64,000 bases of DNA from Microbispora sp. NBC_01189 (lineage in GTDB: Bacteria > Actinomycetota > Actinomycetes > Streptosporangiales > Streptosporangiaceae): the NCBI RefSeq assembly GCF_036010665.1, contig NZ_CP108581.1:131501-195500 (forward strand). The letters run 5' to 3'. Below are positions 9,295-17,426 of this stretch, one piece after another (positions within the stretch are counted from its first letter, which is position 1; every line of letters begins with the position of its first letter). A program made the position numbers and the translations under genes. The notes beneath the pieces are model-generated. The model was not told the DNA's origin and did no database searches. It saw only the letters and a program-made list of their open reading frames with translations.

Positions 9295-10029
9295 TCAGTC
9301 TGCCCGCGCTCGTACCCGTGCGGGCACCGGCATGGGCGCAGGCTCGGGGCGGGGCCGGTCCGGCGGCGCCTCCGCCACGGCGTGCCACCAGCGGCGCGAC
9401 GCCAGCCCGAAGAGCACGGCGCCGGCGGCGTTGACCAGCACGTCGTCCACCGACGACACCCGGTCGAGCCGCAGGACGTACTGCAGGGTCTCGACCACGG
9501 CCGAGGAGCCCGCCCCGAGCGCCAGGATCCGCGGCACGGACGCCAGCGCCGCGAAACGCAGCGGCGCGAAGAACCCCAGCGCCGCGAAGATCAGCAGGTT
9601 GCCGCCGATCCCGATCGGCCCCATCGTGACCAGGTCCCGCAGCGGGACCAGGCTCACCCGGCCGGGGACGACGCCGGCCCCCGGGCCCGGCATCAAAGTG
9701 ATCCATACGAACGGCGCCGTCCCGTAGACCACCCCCACCTCGGCCAGCGACCTCCGCCACGCCGAGGCGACGCCGGCGGCCCGCCGCGGGAGCGTCAGGC
9801 CCCACGTCACCATGGCGGCCGCCGGCAGCCCTGCCAGCATCATGAGCAGCACGCCGTTCTCCGTGTCGAAGCAGCCGTGCCACCGCCCGGCCAGGCACGC
9901 CGGGGCGGCCATCGTGAGCGGCCGCCGCACGGCGAACACGGCGCCCGCCAGGGCGAGGATCGCCAGGCCGGCGAGCACGATCCGGCGCGTGCGGCGGAGT
10001 GGTGCTGAGGGGGCTGCGCGGTGGTCCAT
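9295..10029 (-). CDS. VanZ-family membrane protein
   Basis: 244 residues with about five membrane helices and the VanZ-domain landmarks VPLRDLV, GIGGNLLIFAALGFFAPL and VSSVDDVLVNAAGA. VanZ was named from a teicoplanin-resistance accessory gene; VanZ-like proteins in actinobacteria usually sit with two-component systems, as here. The ATG is preceded by GGGAGC. It is the first gene of the operon and its upstream region carries the palindromic GCGTATGCG operator also found before the serine-hydrolase gene. Confidence 0.85.
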   Translation of the reverse strand: MDHRAAPSAPLRRTRRIVLAGLAILALAGAVFAVRRPLTMAAPACLAGRWHGCFDTENGVLLMMLAGLPAAAMVTWGLTLPRRAAGVASAWRRSLAEVGVVYGTAPFVWITLMPGPGAGVVPGRVSLVPLRDLVTMGPIGIGGNLLIFAALGFFAPLRFAALASVPRILALGAGSSAVVETLQYVLRLDRVSSVDDVLVNAAGAVLFGLASRRWWHAVAEAPPDRPRPEPAPMPVPARVRARAD

Positions 10030-10032
10030 GCT

Positions 10033-10095
10033 CCCATTGAAGACGGAGGGCCGTTGCGGGGGCGTATGCGATTCCGCATACGCCCGCGATACGCC
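10033..10095 (-). promoter_or_regulatory. Operator region of the VanZ-regulator-kinase operon
   Basis: A 63-base block immediately before the VanZ-like start. It contains the inverted repeat GCGTATGCG-ATTC-CGCATACGC (about 10062-10083) and a further CGATACGC half-site. A second copy (53 of 63 bases identical by eye) lies at 11422-11484 before the serine hydrolase. Repeated half-sites suit an OmpR-type dimer, most simply the neighbouring regulator. Confidence 0.7.
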
Positions 10096-10118
10096 GGACG
10101 CCGGCGTCGTCCGGCGCC

Positions 10119-11363
10119 TCAGCCGCCCGTGCCGCCGCCGGGCGAGGCCCCGGTGACGGCCCGCAGTTCCTGTCCGATGATGTCCACCAGCGGCGCGCTG
10201 TCGTGGTTGGTGAGGATGACGCCGGCCCAGCCGGTGTCGGGGTAGATGCTCCAGTTGGCGCCGACACCGGGGTTGCCGCCGGAGCGCTGGTACGCCCACT
10301 GGCCCTCGACGATGTCGGTCGCGATCCCGTACGCGGCGAACGACGCCTGCCCGTGGGGGGCCTTGGCCGCGGTGAGCACGTCGGCCCAGGGCCGGTCCAG
10401 CACCGTGCCGTCGCTCAGCGCCCGCGCGAACCGGACCAGATCCGGCGCGGTGGCGAAGCCGCCGTCCCCGGGGGCGTCGACGAAGGCGCGGCCCGGGTTC
10501 TTGCCCAGGATGTACGGATACGGGCTGCCCTTGTCCAGGTTGGTGAGGGCGTCCACGACGCCGCCGCCGGCCACCTCCATGTACGGGTGCGCGATGTTCC
10601 CGCCGGTGAGCCACTGCGGCCTGGTGTGGAACGCCGAGCCGGTCATGCCGCAGCGCCGGAAGATGTGCTTCTGGACGTAGTCCCAGTAGGTCATGCCGGA
10701 CACCGCCTCCACGATCAGCGCGGGGACGGTGGCCTCCGCCTCCTGGTGGCCGGTGCTGGGCAGGCCCGGGACGCCGGTCAGCCGAGCCTGCCGGACCCGT
10801 CGCTCGTGATACTCGTGCACCTCGGCCCGGCTCTGGAAGACGCGCTGCACGTCCTCCTTCGGCATGTCCAGCCCGGAGGTGCCGGACAGCAGGTGGTGGA
10901 TGGTCACCTGGCCGGCGACGTCCTCGGCAAAGCCCGTCAGGTGGGTGCCGATCGTGTCCGTCAGCTTCAGCTTTCCCCGCTGGGCCAGTTGCAGGACGGC
11001 CACCGCGTGGAACGGCTTGCCCGCCGAGCTGAGGGCGAACGCCGTGACCTCGCGGTTGCGGATCTTCCTCTTCTCGTCGGCCATGCCGTAGGCGCGGGAC
11101 AGCACCGTCCGTCCCCGGTGCGACAGCAGCACCACACCGGAGAACCTGCCCTCGGCGGCGAGCCGCGCCACGTACCGGTCGTAAGCCCCGCCGGGCAGGG
11201 TGTCCGGAGGGATCCGGTCGCCCCGGTCGCCCCCGGGACGATCCGGCCGGGGCGGCGTGGCCGATCTCGGCGCTCCCCCGGCCGCCACCACACCGGCGGC
11301 CGCCAGCCCGCTCCACTTGACCAGCTGCCGCCGGCCGACATCACGTAACGAATCCGAGTCCAT
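10119..11363 (-). CDS. Exported serine hydrolase / beta-lactamase-fold protein (class C-like), Tat signal
   Basis: 414 residues. The N-terminus has a twin-arginine motif (GRRQLVKWSG) followed by an Ala/Gly/Val-rich helix, indicating Tat export. The beta-lactamase/DD-peptidase motif SxxK is present as SSAGKPF. The usual second motif YxN is not visible at the expected place, where STGHQEAEAT stands instead, while the end of the fold (SGGNPGVGANWSIYPDTGW, LTNHD) is normal. It could be a DD-peptidase or esterase with a changed general base, or a non-catalytic binder. ATG chosen over GTG six bases upstream because AAAGGAC is then correctly spaced. Confidence 0.85.
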   Translation of the reverse strand: MDSDSLRDVGRRQLVKWSGLAAAGVVAAGGAPRSATPPRPDRPGGDRGDRIPPDTLPGGAYDRYVARLAAEGRFSGVVLLSHRGRTVLSRAYGMADEKRKIRNREVTAFALSSAGKPFHAVAVLQLAQRGKLKLTDTIGTHLTGFAEDVAGQVTIHHLLSGTSGLDMPKEDVQRVFQSRAEVHEYHERRVRQARLTGVPGLPSTGHQEAEATVPALIVEAVSGMTYWDYVQKHIFRRCGMTGSAFHTRPQWLTGGNIAHPYMEVAGGGVVDALTNLDKGSPYPYILGKNPGRAFVDAPGDGGFATAPDLVRFARALSDGTVLDRPWADVLTAAKAPHGQASFAAYGIATDIVEGQWAYQRSGGNPGVGANWSIYPDTGWAGVILTNHDSAPLVDIIGQELRAVTGASPGGGTGG

Positions 11364-11421
11364 GCACACGGTCCTTTTCCGGTCGGGAACCGGCGCTCAC
11401 AGCGAGCGCCGAGGATCGCGT

Positions 11422-11484
11422 CCCACTGAAGAGGCCGGGCCGTTGCGGCGGCGTATGCGTTTCCCGATACGTTCGCGATACGCC
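11422..11484 (-). promoter_or_regulatory. Second copy of the GCGTATGCG operator, before the serine hydrolase
   Basis: 63 bases aligning without gaps to 10033-10095; both carry CCGTTGCGG, GCGTATGCG, ATACG and CGCGATACGCC in the same order and spacing. It lies about 60 bases upstream of the hydrolase start, against only 4 bases in the VanZ copy. The palindrome is less perfect here (second arm CGATACG). Confidence 0.68.
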
Positions 11485-11542
11485 CCCTCGTCCCCGCGCC
11501 GCCGCGCGAGTACGCGACACTGGGCGGGATATACCGTCAAGA

Positions 11543-11559
11543 CCTACATGTTTAGTTGG
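11543..11559 (+). promoter_or_regulatory. Possible CCTACA-type operator before the small ORF / GNAT pair
   Basis: CCTACATGTTTAGTTGG, 35 bases before the start of the small ORF at 11594. It matches the element before the LanC-like gene at 12 of 17 positions. It lies in the only AT-rich part of this intergenic region, so part of the similarity may simply be promoter composition. Confidence 0.35.
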
Positions 11560-11593
11560 TTATACTTCAGACGTACGGACGACGGGAGGTCCG

Positions 11594-11677
11594 ATGGTGA
11601 AGGCAGACCTGTCCCCCCATCAGCACGGCTCGGCAGGCACCGGACGGGGCGGCGTGACGCGGGGTGAGGCACGATGA
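11594..11677 (+). CDS. Small ORF (27 aa) coupled to the GNAT gene
   Basis: 27 codons beginning MVKADLSPHQHG, with GGGAGG five bases before the ATG and a stop that overlaps the GNAT start (ATGA). No family is recognised. The good ribosome site and coupling suggest it is translated, either as a leader controlling the acetyltransferase or as a short peptide in its own right. Confidence 0.45.
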   Translation: MVKADLSPHQHGSAGTGRGGVTRGEAR

Positions 11678-12378
11678 CAGGCACTTTGAGCGCCGGGCAC
11701 CCCCTCGACAACCCCGTCTGGGCGTCGCTGACCGGCCCCCACGCCCACCTGGCCGAACGGCACGGCAACGCGTTGCGCTACCCCGCCGACGTCTCCCCCT
11801 TCCACACCCTGCCCGACGATCCCGGCCCCGGCGACTGGAACGACCTCGCCGTGCTCGCCGGGCCCGGCGCGACGATCCCGGTCACCGGCGTCACCCCTCC
11901 CGACGGGTGGGAGGTGGTGGCGCACGGCGCCGGCGTGCAGCTGGTCGGCGACGACGTGGTCCCGGCGTGGGACGACGAAGCCGTCCGTCTGGGGGCGGCC
12001 GACGTGCCGGACGTGCTGGACCTCGTGGAGCGCACCCAGCCCGGCCCGTTCCGGCCGCGCACCATCGAGCTCGGCGTCTACCTGGGCATCCGCCGGCGCG
12101 GCGCGCTGGTCGCGATGGCCGGGGAACGGCTGCACCCGCCCGGCTGGACGGAGATCAGCGCGGTCTGCACCGACCCGGCCTTCCGGCGGCAGGGTCTGGC
12201 GGCCCGGCTGGTGCTGGCCGTCGCCGCCGGTATCCGCGCCCGCGGCGAGATCCCGTTCCTGCACGCCGCCGAGAGCAACGTCGACGCCATCCGCCTGTAC
12301 GAGACGCTCGGCTTCCGCCTCCGCCGCCGGACGACCTTCACCGCCGTCCGCGTGCCCGCCGACGTGCCGGTCGGCTGA
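11674..12378 (+). CDS. GNAT-family N-acetyltransferase
   Basis: 234 residues. The acetyl-CoA-binding motif A is clear near residues 165-180 (VCTDPAFRRQGLAARLVLAV), followed by the C-terminal AESNVDAIRLYETLGFRLRRR typical of FR47-like GNAT proteins. The first 110 residues form a second, degenerate GNAT-like half. The substrate is unknown. Start fixed by the four-base overlap with the preceding small ORF. Confidence 0.88.
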   Translation: MTGTLSAGHPLDNPVWASLTGPHAHLAERHGNALRYPADVSPFHTLPDDPGPGDWNDLAVLAGPGATIPVTGVTPPDGWEVVAHGAGVQLVGDDVVPAWDDEAVRLGAADVPDVLDLVERTQPGPFRPRTIELGVYLGIRRRGALVAMAGERLHPPGWTEISAVCTDPAFRRQGLAARLVLAVAAGIRARGEIPFLHAAESNVDAIRLYETLGFRLRRRTTFTAVRVPADVPVG

Positions 12379-12477
12379 GAACCGTACGGCGGGCGGCGAC
12401 GCCTCGCCGGGGCACGGGCGGAGACCGGTCCGGGTGCGCGGCCGTGTGACGATGTCCGGGGGGCACCTGGAGGACAC

Positions 12478-13101
12478 GTGGATGCGATCGTCAACTGGCT
12501 TTCGGGCCTGTCGGGCATCGTGGTCTACGTGGTCGTGGCCGCTCTGGTCTTCGCCGAGGACGCGCTGTTCGTGGGGTTCGTGATCCCGGGTGAGACGGCC
12601 GTCGTGCTGGGCGGCGTGCTGGCCGGCCAGGACAGGCTCTCGGTGTGGTGGCTCGCGCTCGTGGCGGTGCTGGCCGCCGTCGCGGGCGACAGCGTGGGCT
12701 ACGCCATCGGCCGGCGCATCGGCTCCGGCCTCCTGGACACGCGTCCGCTGCGCCGCCGCCGGGAGCGGGTGGAGCGGGCCCGGGAGATGGTGCGCCGATG
12801 GGGGCCCCAGGCGGTGTTCCTCGGCCGGTTCGTGGCGTTCCTGCGTGCCCTGATACCGACCCTGGCCGGGGCCGCGCGAATGGAGTATCGGTGGTTCCTG
12901 CTGTTCAACATGCTGGGCGGGGTGCTCTGGGGAGTCGGATACACCCTCCTGGGCTACTTCGCCGGGACGGCGTACCGGCAGGTGGAGTCGGCCGTCGGCG
13001 GGGTGGCCGCGGCCGTCGTCGCCGCGGCCGTCGTGATCGCCCTGGTCGTGTGGCGCGTCCGCGCGCACAGGAAGGCCGCGGGGAGATCCCCTCGCTCGTG
13101 A
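12478..13101 (+). CDS. DedA-family membrane protein
   Basis: 207 residues; GTG start with GGAGGAC upstream. Contains the SNARE-assoc/VTT fold: an acidic first membrane segment (VFAEDALFVGFVIPGE), GDSVGYAIGRRIG, and the conserved FLGRFVAFLRALIPTLAGAA and FNMLGGVLWGVGYTLLGY blocks. DedA proteins are scramblases/flippases or proton-dependent lipid transporters (undecaprenyl phosphate, phosphatidylethanolamine in characterised members). Two further C-terminal helices follow and the tail is basic. Confidence 0.92.
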   Translation: MDAIVNWLSGLSGIVVYVVVAALVFAEDALFVGFVIPGETAVVLGGVLAGQDRLSVWWLALVAVLAAVAGDSVGYAIGRRIGSGLLDTRPLRRRRERVERAREMVRRWGPQAVFLGRFVAFLRALIPTLAGAARMEYRWFLLFNMLGGVLWGVGYTLLGYFAGTAYRQVESAVGGVAAAVVAAAVVIALVVWRVRAHRKAAGRSPRS

Positions 13102-13102
13102 A

Positions 13103-13125
13103 GCCCGCCGGAGACGGCGGCGGGC
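13103..13125 (+). terminator. Hairpin after dedA-like gene
   Basis: GCCCGCCG and CGGCGGGC arms with a 7-base loop directly after the stop codon. No T-run follows, as is common in high-GC actinobacteria. Confidence 0.5.
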
Positions 13126-13217
13126 TCGGCGGGCAGGCCCGCCCCGTGAACGGCCCAGCGTGACGACCGGGCCATGTGGCCGTCCGCGTGACCGGGCCGT
13201 ACAGTCGGCACGCGCGA

Positions 13218-14495
13218 TCAGCCGCGGACGCTCCGCTTGGCGGGAAGGGCGGCGTCCTTTCCGCAGGCGCCGAGCGGGAGCCGGGCCGCGAGGACGAAGC
13301 CGCCGCCGGGTGCCGGTCCCGCGGTGAGGCTGCCGCCCAGCAGGGCGACGCGCTCCCTGATGCCGGTGAGCCCGTAGCCCGCGCCGCGCAGCCGCGGCGT
13401 CCTGGCCGCCTTCTGCCCGCCGGGATCCGCGGCGCCCGCCGTGCCGCTCACCGCGCCGCTCGCCGTGCCGCCCACTGCGCCGCCCGCCGTGCCGCCCGCG
13501 GTCTGGCTCGCGATGCGGCTCGCGGTGCCGCCCGCGGTGTTGACCACGGAGATGTCCACGTGGTCGCGCTCGATCATGCCGGTGATCTGGACGTCGGAAT
13601 CGGGGGCGTGCCTGCGCACGTTGTTCAGCCCTTCCTGGACGAGCCGGTAGCACACGTGCGTCACCTCCGGCGGCAACACTCCCGGGGGGACGTCGAGCCG
13701 GACGTCGACCCGCAGCCCGGCGGCCCTCGCCTCCTCGGCCAGGCGGGCGACCGCCTCGGCCGCCTCCACCACCGGCACGCCCTCCCGGCGGAGCATGGTG
13801 AGCAGCTGGCGCAGCTCGCCGAGCGCCTCGACGCCCTTGTCCTCGATCCCCTCGGCGAGATCGGGGATGTCGGCGGGGTCCACCGGATCGCGGATGAGGC
13901 CCGCGTTGAGGACCATGCCGGTGACCGCGTGCGTCACGGTGTCGTGCAACTCCCGGGCGATCCTGCGCCGCTCCTCCAGGACGGCCGACTCCTCGCGCTC
14001 GCGCACCCCGGCTTTCAGCTCCCGGAACCGCCGCCGGTGGTCGTACACCCAGGTGCCGACCAGCGCGGGCAGGTAGACGAGCGTCAGCGCGCGCACCACG
14101 CTCAGGTAGAAGATCCGGTCCGTGTAGGGGTTCTCGTAGTCGACCACGAGGTACACCGCCATGAGCGCCAGCGCCACGTACGTCCACGAGCGCGTGCGGT
14201 GCTCCGCCGTCAGCGAGAAGACGGCGAGGACCATCGGCACCGTCTGGCCGATGAGGCAGGCGCAGACCACACTGGCGACGATCGCCGGCCAGGGGGTGCG
14301 ACGCCGCAGCAGCATGGTCGCGGCGGTGGCCGATCCGACGCCGAGCTCCACCGGTGGGGACACGCCGTGCCACAGCGAGAAGGAGTGACCTATCACCGTC
14401 GTCGGGATCGTGAACGCGATGACGGCGGCGGCGAGCAGCAGGTCGACCAGCACCTCGCCATGTGACGTGCGAATCTTTGCCAGCTTTGGCAACAT
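13218..14495 (-). CDS. Orphan NarL-type sensor histidine kinase with a low-complexity insert
   Basis: 425 residues. About five membrane helices in the first 150 residues, HisKA_3 dimerisation box EERRRIARELHDTVTHA with His184, and HATPase boxes (GLNNVRRHA; GAGYGLTGIRERV). Between them, residues about 320-368 are a Thr/Ala/Gly/Ser-rich insert made of TAGG and TASG-like repeats, absent from standard HisKA_3 kinases. No LuxR-type partner regulator is adjacent. A TTGCCA-AAGC-TGGCAA inverted repeat overlaps codons 2-7; if it is an operator, a GTG start further in would be the real one. Confidence 0.88.
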   Translation of the reverse strand: MLPKLAKIRTSHGEVLVDLLLAAAVIAFTIPTTVIGHSFSLWHGVSPPVELGVGSATAATMLLRRRTPWPAIVASVVCACLIGQTVPMVLAVFSLTAEHRTRSWTYVALALMAVYLVVDYENPYTDRIFYLSVVRALTLVYLPALVGTWVYDHRRRFRELKAGVREREESAVLEERRRIARELHDTVTHAVTGMVLNAGLIRDPVDPADIPDLAEGIEDKGVEALGELRQLLTMLRREGVPVVEAAEAVARLAEEARAAGLRVDVRLDVPPGVLPPEVTHVCYRLVQEGLNNVRRHAPDSDVQITGMIERDHVDISVVNTAGGTASRIASQTAGGTAGGAVGGTASGAVSGTAGAADPGGQKAARTPRLRGAGYGLTGIRERVALLGGSLTAGPAPGGGFVLAARLPLGACGKDAALPAKRSVRG

Positions 14496-14578
14496 ATGCG
14501 CACATTTGCCCGTTTGCGCGGACCTCTATGCCCGTCGTCTGTAGATCTTCAGGCGGACCCCGTGCCCGCCGTCGCCGA

Positions 14579-15799
14579 TCAGGTCACGACGACCGGGTGG
14601 CGCACCACCGCGTCGAACGCGTATCCGAGCCGGTTGGACGTGGCCCGCTCCGGCTGCCCGGCGCCCGTCTCGTCCACCGCCCGGGCCAGCAGCCCCGCCG
14701 CGCCCGCGCCGAGCGGCGTCCAGCGGAAGGTCCACCTGACCCACCCGCGCGGGCTGCTGTCGCCGTGCAGGTGCGCGGGCCGCCATGACACGCCGTCGTC
14801 GTCGCTGACGTCCACCCGGACCACGCGGCCGTTGCCGGACCACGACCGGCCGTGCAGCAGGTGGCCGTGCCCCGCGCGGAGGCGGGCCGGCCAGGGCAGC
14901 TCGAAGGCGCTCTTCACGCCCATCCGGGTCAGCGGGGGACCTCCCCCGGGCGGGTGGCCGGGGCCGTGCATGCGGTAGAGGCGGCTGCTCCACGGCGACT
15001 CCAGCTGCTCGGCCGACACCTCGACGTCGCCCAGCCACTTGGTCCAGGCGATCCCGGCCCACCCCGGCACGGCCAGCCGCGCCGGGAAGCCGTGGTCGGG
15101 CGGCAGTGGCCGCCCGTTCATCTCGTACGCCACCAGGACGTCGTCCAGCGCTTTCGTCACAGGCAGCGGGCGGCGCACCCGGCCGAGGTTCTCGCCGCCC
15201 TCCACGTAGTCGGGGTCGAGCCCGCGCGGCATCAGCGCCACCGCGCGGGCGGTCATCCCCGCCCTGCCGAGCAGCGCCGCGAGCGGCACACCCCGCCAGC
15301 GCGCCACCCCCACCGCCCCCAGCCTCCAGGGGGTGCCGGACACCTCCTCGCCCTGCTGCTCCCCGTACAGGCTCCGGCCGTTGCCCGCGCACTCGAGGAA
15401 CGCCGTCACCTCCTCGGCCGGCATGGCGAGCAGGTCGCGGTAGGTGAACGAGACCGGGCCGCCGCGCAGCCCGCTCCCCCAGAGGGTGAGCCGCCACGAG
15501 CCCGCGTCGATCAGGGGCGTCGACGTGTGGTTGCGGACGAAGAACAGCCGGTCGGGCGTCAGGTCGCCCTCGCCCCGCAGTGCCTCCCACCGCGTCTCCG
15601 CGTTGGTGCCGTGCACGGCGAACAGGCGGGCCGGCAGCGGCTTCCGGATGCCGGGCGGCGACACGGGAGGTGGGGGCGGCTCCCCCTCTCCGGGCATCCG
15701 GCGGCCCGTCTTCCGGCCCGCCTCGCGGTCGTCCGTCGTGGTCGTGGTCGTGAAACGTGGGTCCACACGCCACCTCCGCGCTGTCGGTGCCTCGGACAC
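14579..15799 (-). CDS. Sulfite oxidase-like molybdopterin-dependent oxidoreductase
   Basis: 406 residues. The molybdenum-ligand Cys is in FLECAGNGRS (Cys137), followed by the SUOX-fold blocks PWRLGAVGVARWRGVPL, GFPARLAVPGWAGIAWTKWLG and a C-terminal Mo-co dimerisation domain (RVVRVDVSDDDGVSWRPA). No signal peptide is visible, so it is probably cytosolic, or the first about 50 Pro/Thr-rich residues are dispensable. GTG start, four bases after the LanC-like stop. The position, downstream of flavin-reductase genes, suggests oxidation of sulfite or an organic sulfoxide-type substrate; the substrate is inferred. Confidence 0.85.
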   Translation of the reverse strand: MSEAPTARRWRVDPRFTTTTTTDDREAGRKTGRRMPGEGEPPPPPVSPPGIRKPLPARLFAVHGTNAETRWEALRGEGDLTPDRLFFVRNHTSTPLIDAGSWRLTLWGSGLRGGPVSFTYRDLLAMPAEEVTAFLECAGNGRSLYGEQQGEEVSGTPWRLGAVGVARWRGVPLAALLGRAGMTARAVALMPRGLDPDYVEGGENLGRVRRPLPVTKALDDVLVAYEMNGRPLPPDHGFPARLAVPGWAGIAWTKWLGDVEVSAEQLESPWSSRLYRMHGPGHPPGGGPPLTRMGVKSAFELPWPARLRAGHGHLLHGRSWSGNGRVVRVDVSDDDGVSWRPAHLHGDSSPRGWVRWTFRWTPLGAGAAGLLARAVDETGAGQPERATSNRLGYAFDAVVRHPVVVT

Positions 15800-15803
15800 T
15801 CCA

Positions 15804-17120
15804 CTAGCTCGCCGGTCTCCGCAGGGCGACGGCCGGCAGGGGGATGGGCGGAAACGGGTTGTCGGGCAGCAGGATGACCCGGCGCGGCCGGTCCGCCTGC
15901 CCCGCCGCGTCGAGGTGCAGCAGCGCCGCCCCGATCCCCGCCGCGCCCGTCAGGTAGCCCGTGTCGGCCGACACCTCGCCGGGACGCTGCCGCCGGTACG
16001 CCTGATACCAGCGGTATCCCCGGCCGTCGTAGCCCGTAGCCCTGCCGATCAGATGGTCGGCGAGCCTGCGGGCGAACTCCAGGTGCTCCTGCTCCCCCGT
16101 CGCCGCCCACAGGCCGACGTACAGCTCGATCAGCCCGGCGGTGCCGCAGCACTGGCAGGCGACGTTCCACAGGCCCGCCGTCTGGCGGAAGGGCGCGCCC
16201 GACTCCCCGACTCCGGCGGCGAGCCGCCTCACCCAGTCGAGCTCGCCGCTGTCGCCGGTCACGCGGTAGAGCTCGTAGAACATGCGCGCCACTCCGGCGG
16301 ACCCCGAGCAGTAGCCCAGATAGTCGCCGATCACCGCGCCGTGCCCCGTCGCCACGCACGCGGCCCTGACGACGCCCGCACCGCGGTGGGCCGCGTCGAG
16401 GAACGACCGGTCACCCGTCGCGGCGTACAGGCGGGCGAGCAGGAAGGCCGTTCCGGCCGCACCGGTCAGGAAGCCCGGCGCCGCCGCCTCGCCGGGAAGG
16501 ACGGGGCAGGTCGCGGTCTCCTCGCGGGCGCCGGCCAGCCGCGCGATCCGCCGGCCGGCCTCGACCGCCATCTCCTCGTAGGCGGGCACGCCGAGCGCGG
16601 TGGCGGCGCGCAGCAGCCCGAGGACGACGCCGCCGTCGCCCCGCAGGGTGGGATCCCCCGACCAGCCGATTCCGCCGCCGTCGAACGCGCGGGCGCTCCG
16701 CACGATCCGGTCGGCGACCGCGACCGCTGTGGCCTCGAACCGCTCCTCGCCGAGCGCCCAGCCGGCCTCGGTCAGCGCGAGCACGGCGCCCGCCAGGCCG
16801 TGGTGGAGCGACATGTCCCCCTGCTCGGGACACGTCGCGGCGAGATAGCGGGCCCCGGCGCGGGCGTCCTCCAGGTAGGCCTCGTGCCCGGTTCCGGCGG
16901 CGAGCTCCAGGAAGAACAGCACGATCCCGGCCGCCCCGGAGTGCAGGGACACCGGCCCGCCCGCCGTCGCCGGCCTGCCGTACGGGTCGGGGTTGGCCCT
17001 CCACCGCCTTCCGCGCTCGTCGTCCACGGCGGCCGCGCGGATCCACCGTCCCGCCATGATGGCCGCCGTCAGCGGAGTCTCTGCCCGCTCACCCCGGGAG
17101 CGGATCGGGTCCCTGCCCAT
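15804..17120 (-). CDS. LanC-like cyclase-fold protein with Cys-Cys-Gly zinc motif
   Basis: 438 residues from the ATG at 17120; an in-frame extension upstream would run through the CCTACT-type promoter element. An alpha/alpha toroid is indicated by repeats of the G-x-A/S-G motif (SLHSGAAGI, SLHHGLAGA, FLTGAAGTA, YCSGSAGVA, CCGTAGLIE, YLTGAAGIG). Zinc ligands are predicted as Cys271, Cys324 and Cys325. Ordinary LanC enzymes have Cys-Cys-His (CHG); Cys-Cys-Gly is the ligand set of ProcM-type LanM enzymes. LanC proteins add thiols to dehydroamino acids, and eukaryotic LanC-like proteins add glutathione. No lanthionine dehydratase is nearby. A thiol-addition role in a non-lantibiotic setting is inference. 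Confidence 0.82.
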   Translation of the reverse strand: MGRDPIRSRGERAETPLTAAIMAGRWIRAAAVDDERGRRWRANPDPYGRPATAGGPVSLHSGAAGIVLFFLELAAGTGHEAYLEDARAGARYLAATCPEQGDMSLHHGLAGAVLALTEAGWALGEERFEATAVAVADRIVRSARAFDGGGIGWSGDPTLRGDGGVVLGLLRAATALGVPAYEEMAVEAGRRIARLAGAREETATCPVLPGEAAAPGFLTGAAGTAFLLARLYAATGDRSFLDAAHRGAGVVRAACVATGHGAVIGDYLGYCSGSAGVARMFYELYRVTGDSGELDWVRRLAAGVGESGAPFRQTAGLWNVACQCCGTAGLIELYVGLWAATGEQEHLEFARRLADHLIGRATGYDGRGYRWYQAYRRQRPGEVSADTGYLTGAAGIGAALLHLDAAGQADRPRRVILLPDNPFPPIPLPAVALRRPAS

Positions 17121-17132
17121 GGGCTTTACTAT

Positions 17133-17149
17133 CCCACAAACCCAGTAGG
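17133..17149 (-). promoter_or_regulatory. CCTACT-type operator/promoter element before the LanC-like gene
   Basis: On the minus strand it reads CCTACTGGGTTTGTGGG, 12 bases before the ATG. It matches the element at 7386-7402 at 13 of 17 positions, and TTGGTA lies a few bases upstream as a possible -35. Confidence 0.5.
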
Positions 17150-17255
17150 TAATACCAACTTTTCTGACCACGGACAGCCACTTTCGCCGCACCGTGCGAT
17201 CCGATATCCGCGATCCGATATCCGCGTGGCGGTGACCGGCCCCGGGACGCCCAAG

Positions 17256-17426
17256 TCAGCGCCGCGAAGGGAAGCGCCACCGGAGCCACCGGGCTCCGGT
17301 CGCGTGCTCGCCCTCCTCGGGCGCGGCGTCCTCCTCGGGCGCGGCGTCGTCGTCGGGCAGGTCGTACCAGTGCGTGTCGCCGGGGTAGCCCCACGGCGTC
17401 TCCCCGGGCGCCGGCCGGGGCCTCAC
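17256..17426 (-). CDS. Small acidic hypothetical protein (56 aa)
   Basis: GTG start overlapping the FMN-reductase stop (GTGA). The peptide has an aromatic N-terminal half (PWGYPGDTHWYDLP), an acidic middle with a duplicated DAAPEE element and a basic end (WLRWRFPSRR). No family is recognised. It contains no Cys, and only two Thr and one Ser, so it is a poor lanthipeptide precursor. The overlap and the gene order (reductase, small ORF, LanC-like) suggest it is part of the operon. Confidence 0.5.
   Translation of the reverse strand: MRPRPAPGETPWGYPGDTHWYDLPDDDAAPEEDAAPEEGEHATGARWLRWRFPSRR

Noticed and set aside
17256-17426. Lanthipeptide precursor next to the LanC-like gene
   Set aside because: The small ORF has no Cys and very few Ser/Thr, and no dehydratase gene is present, so a lantibiotic cluster is not supported.
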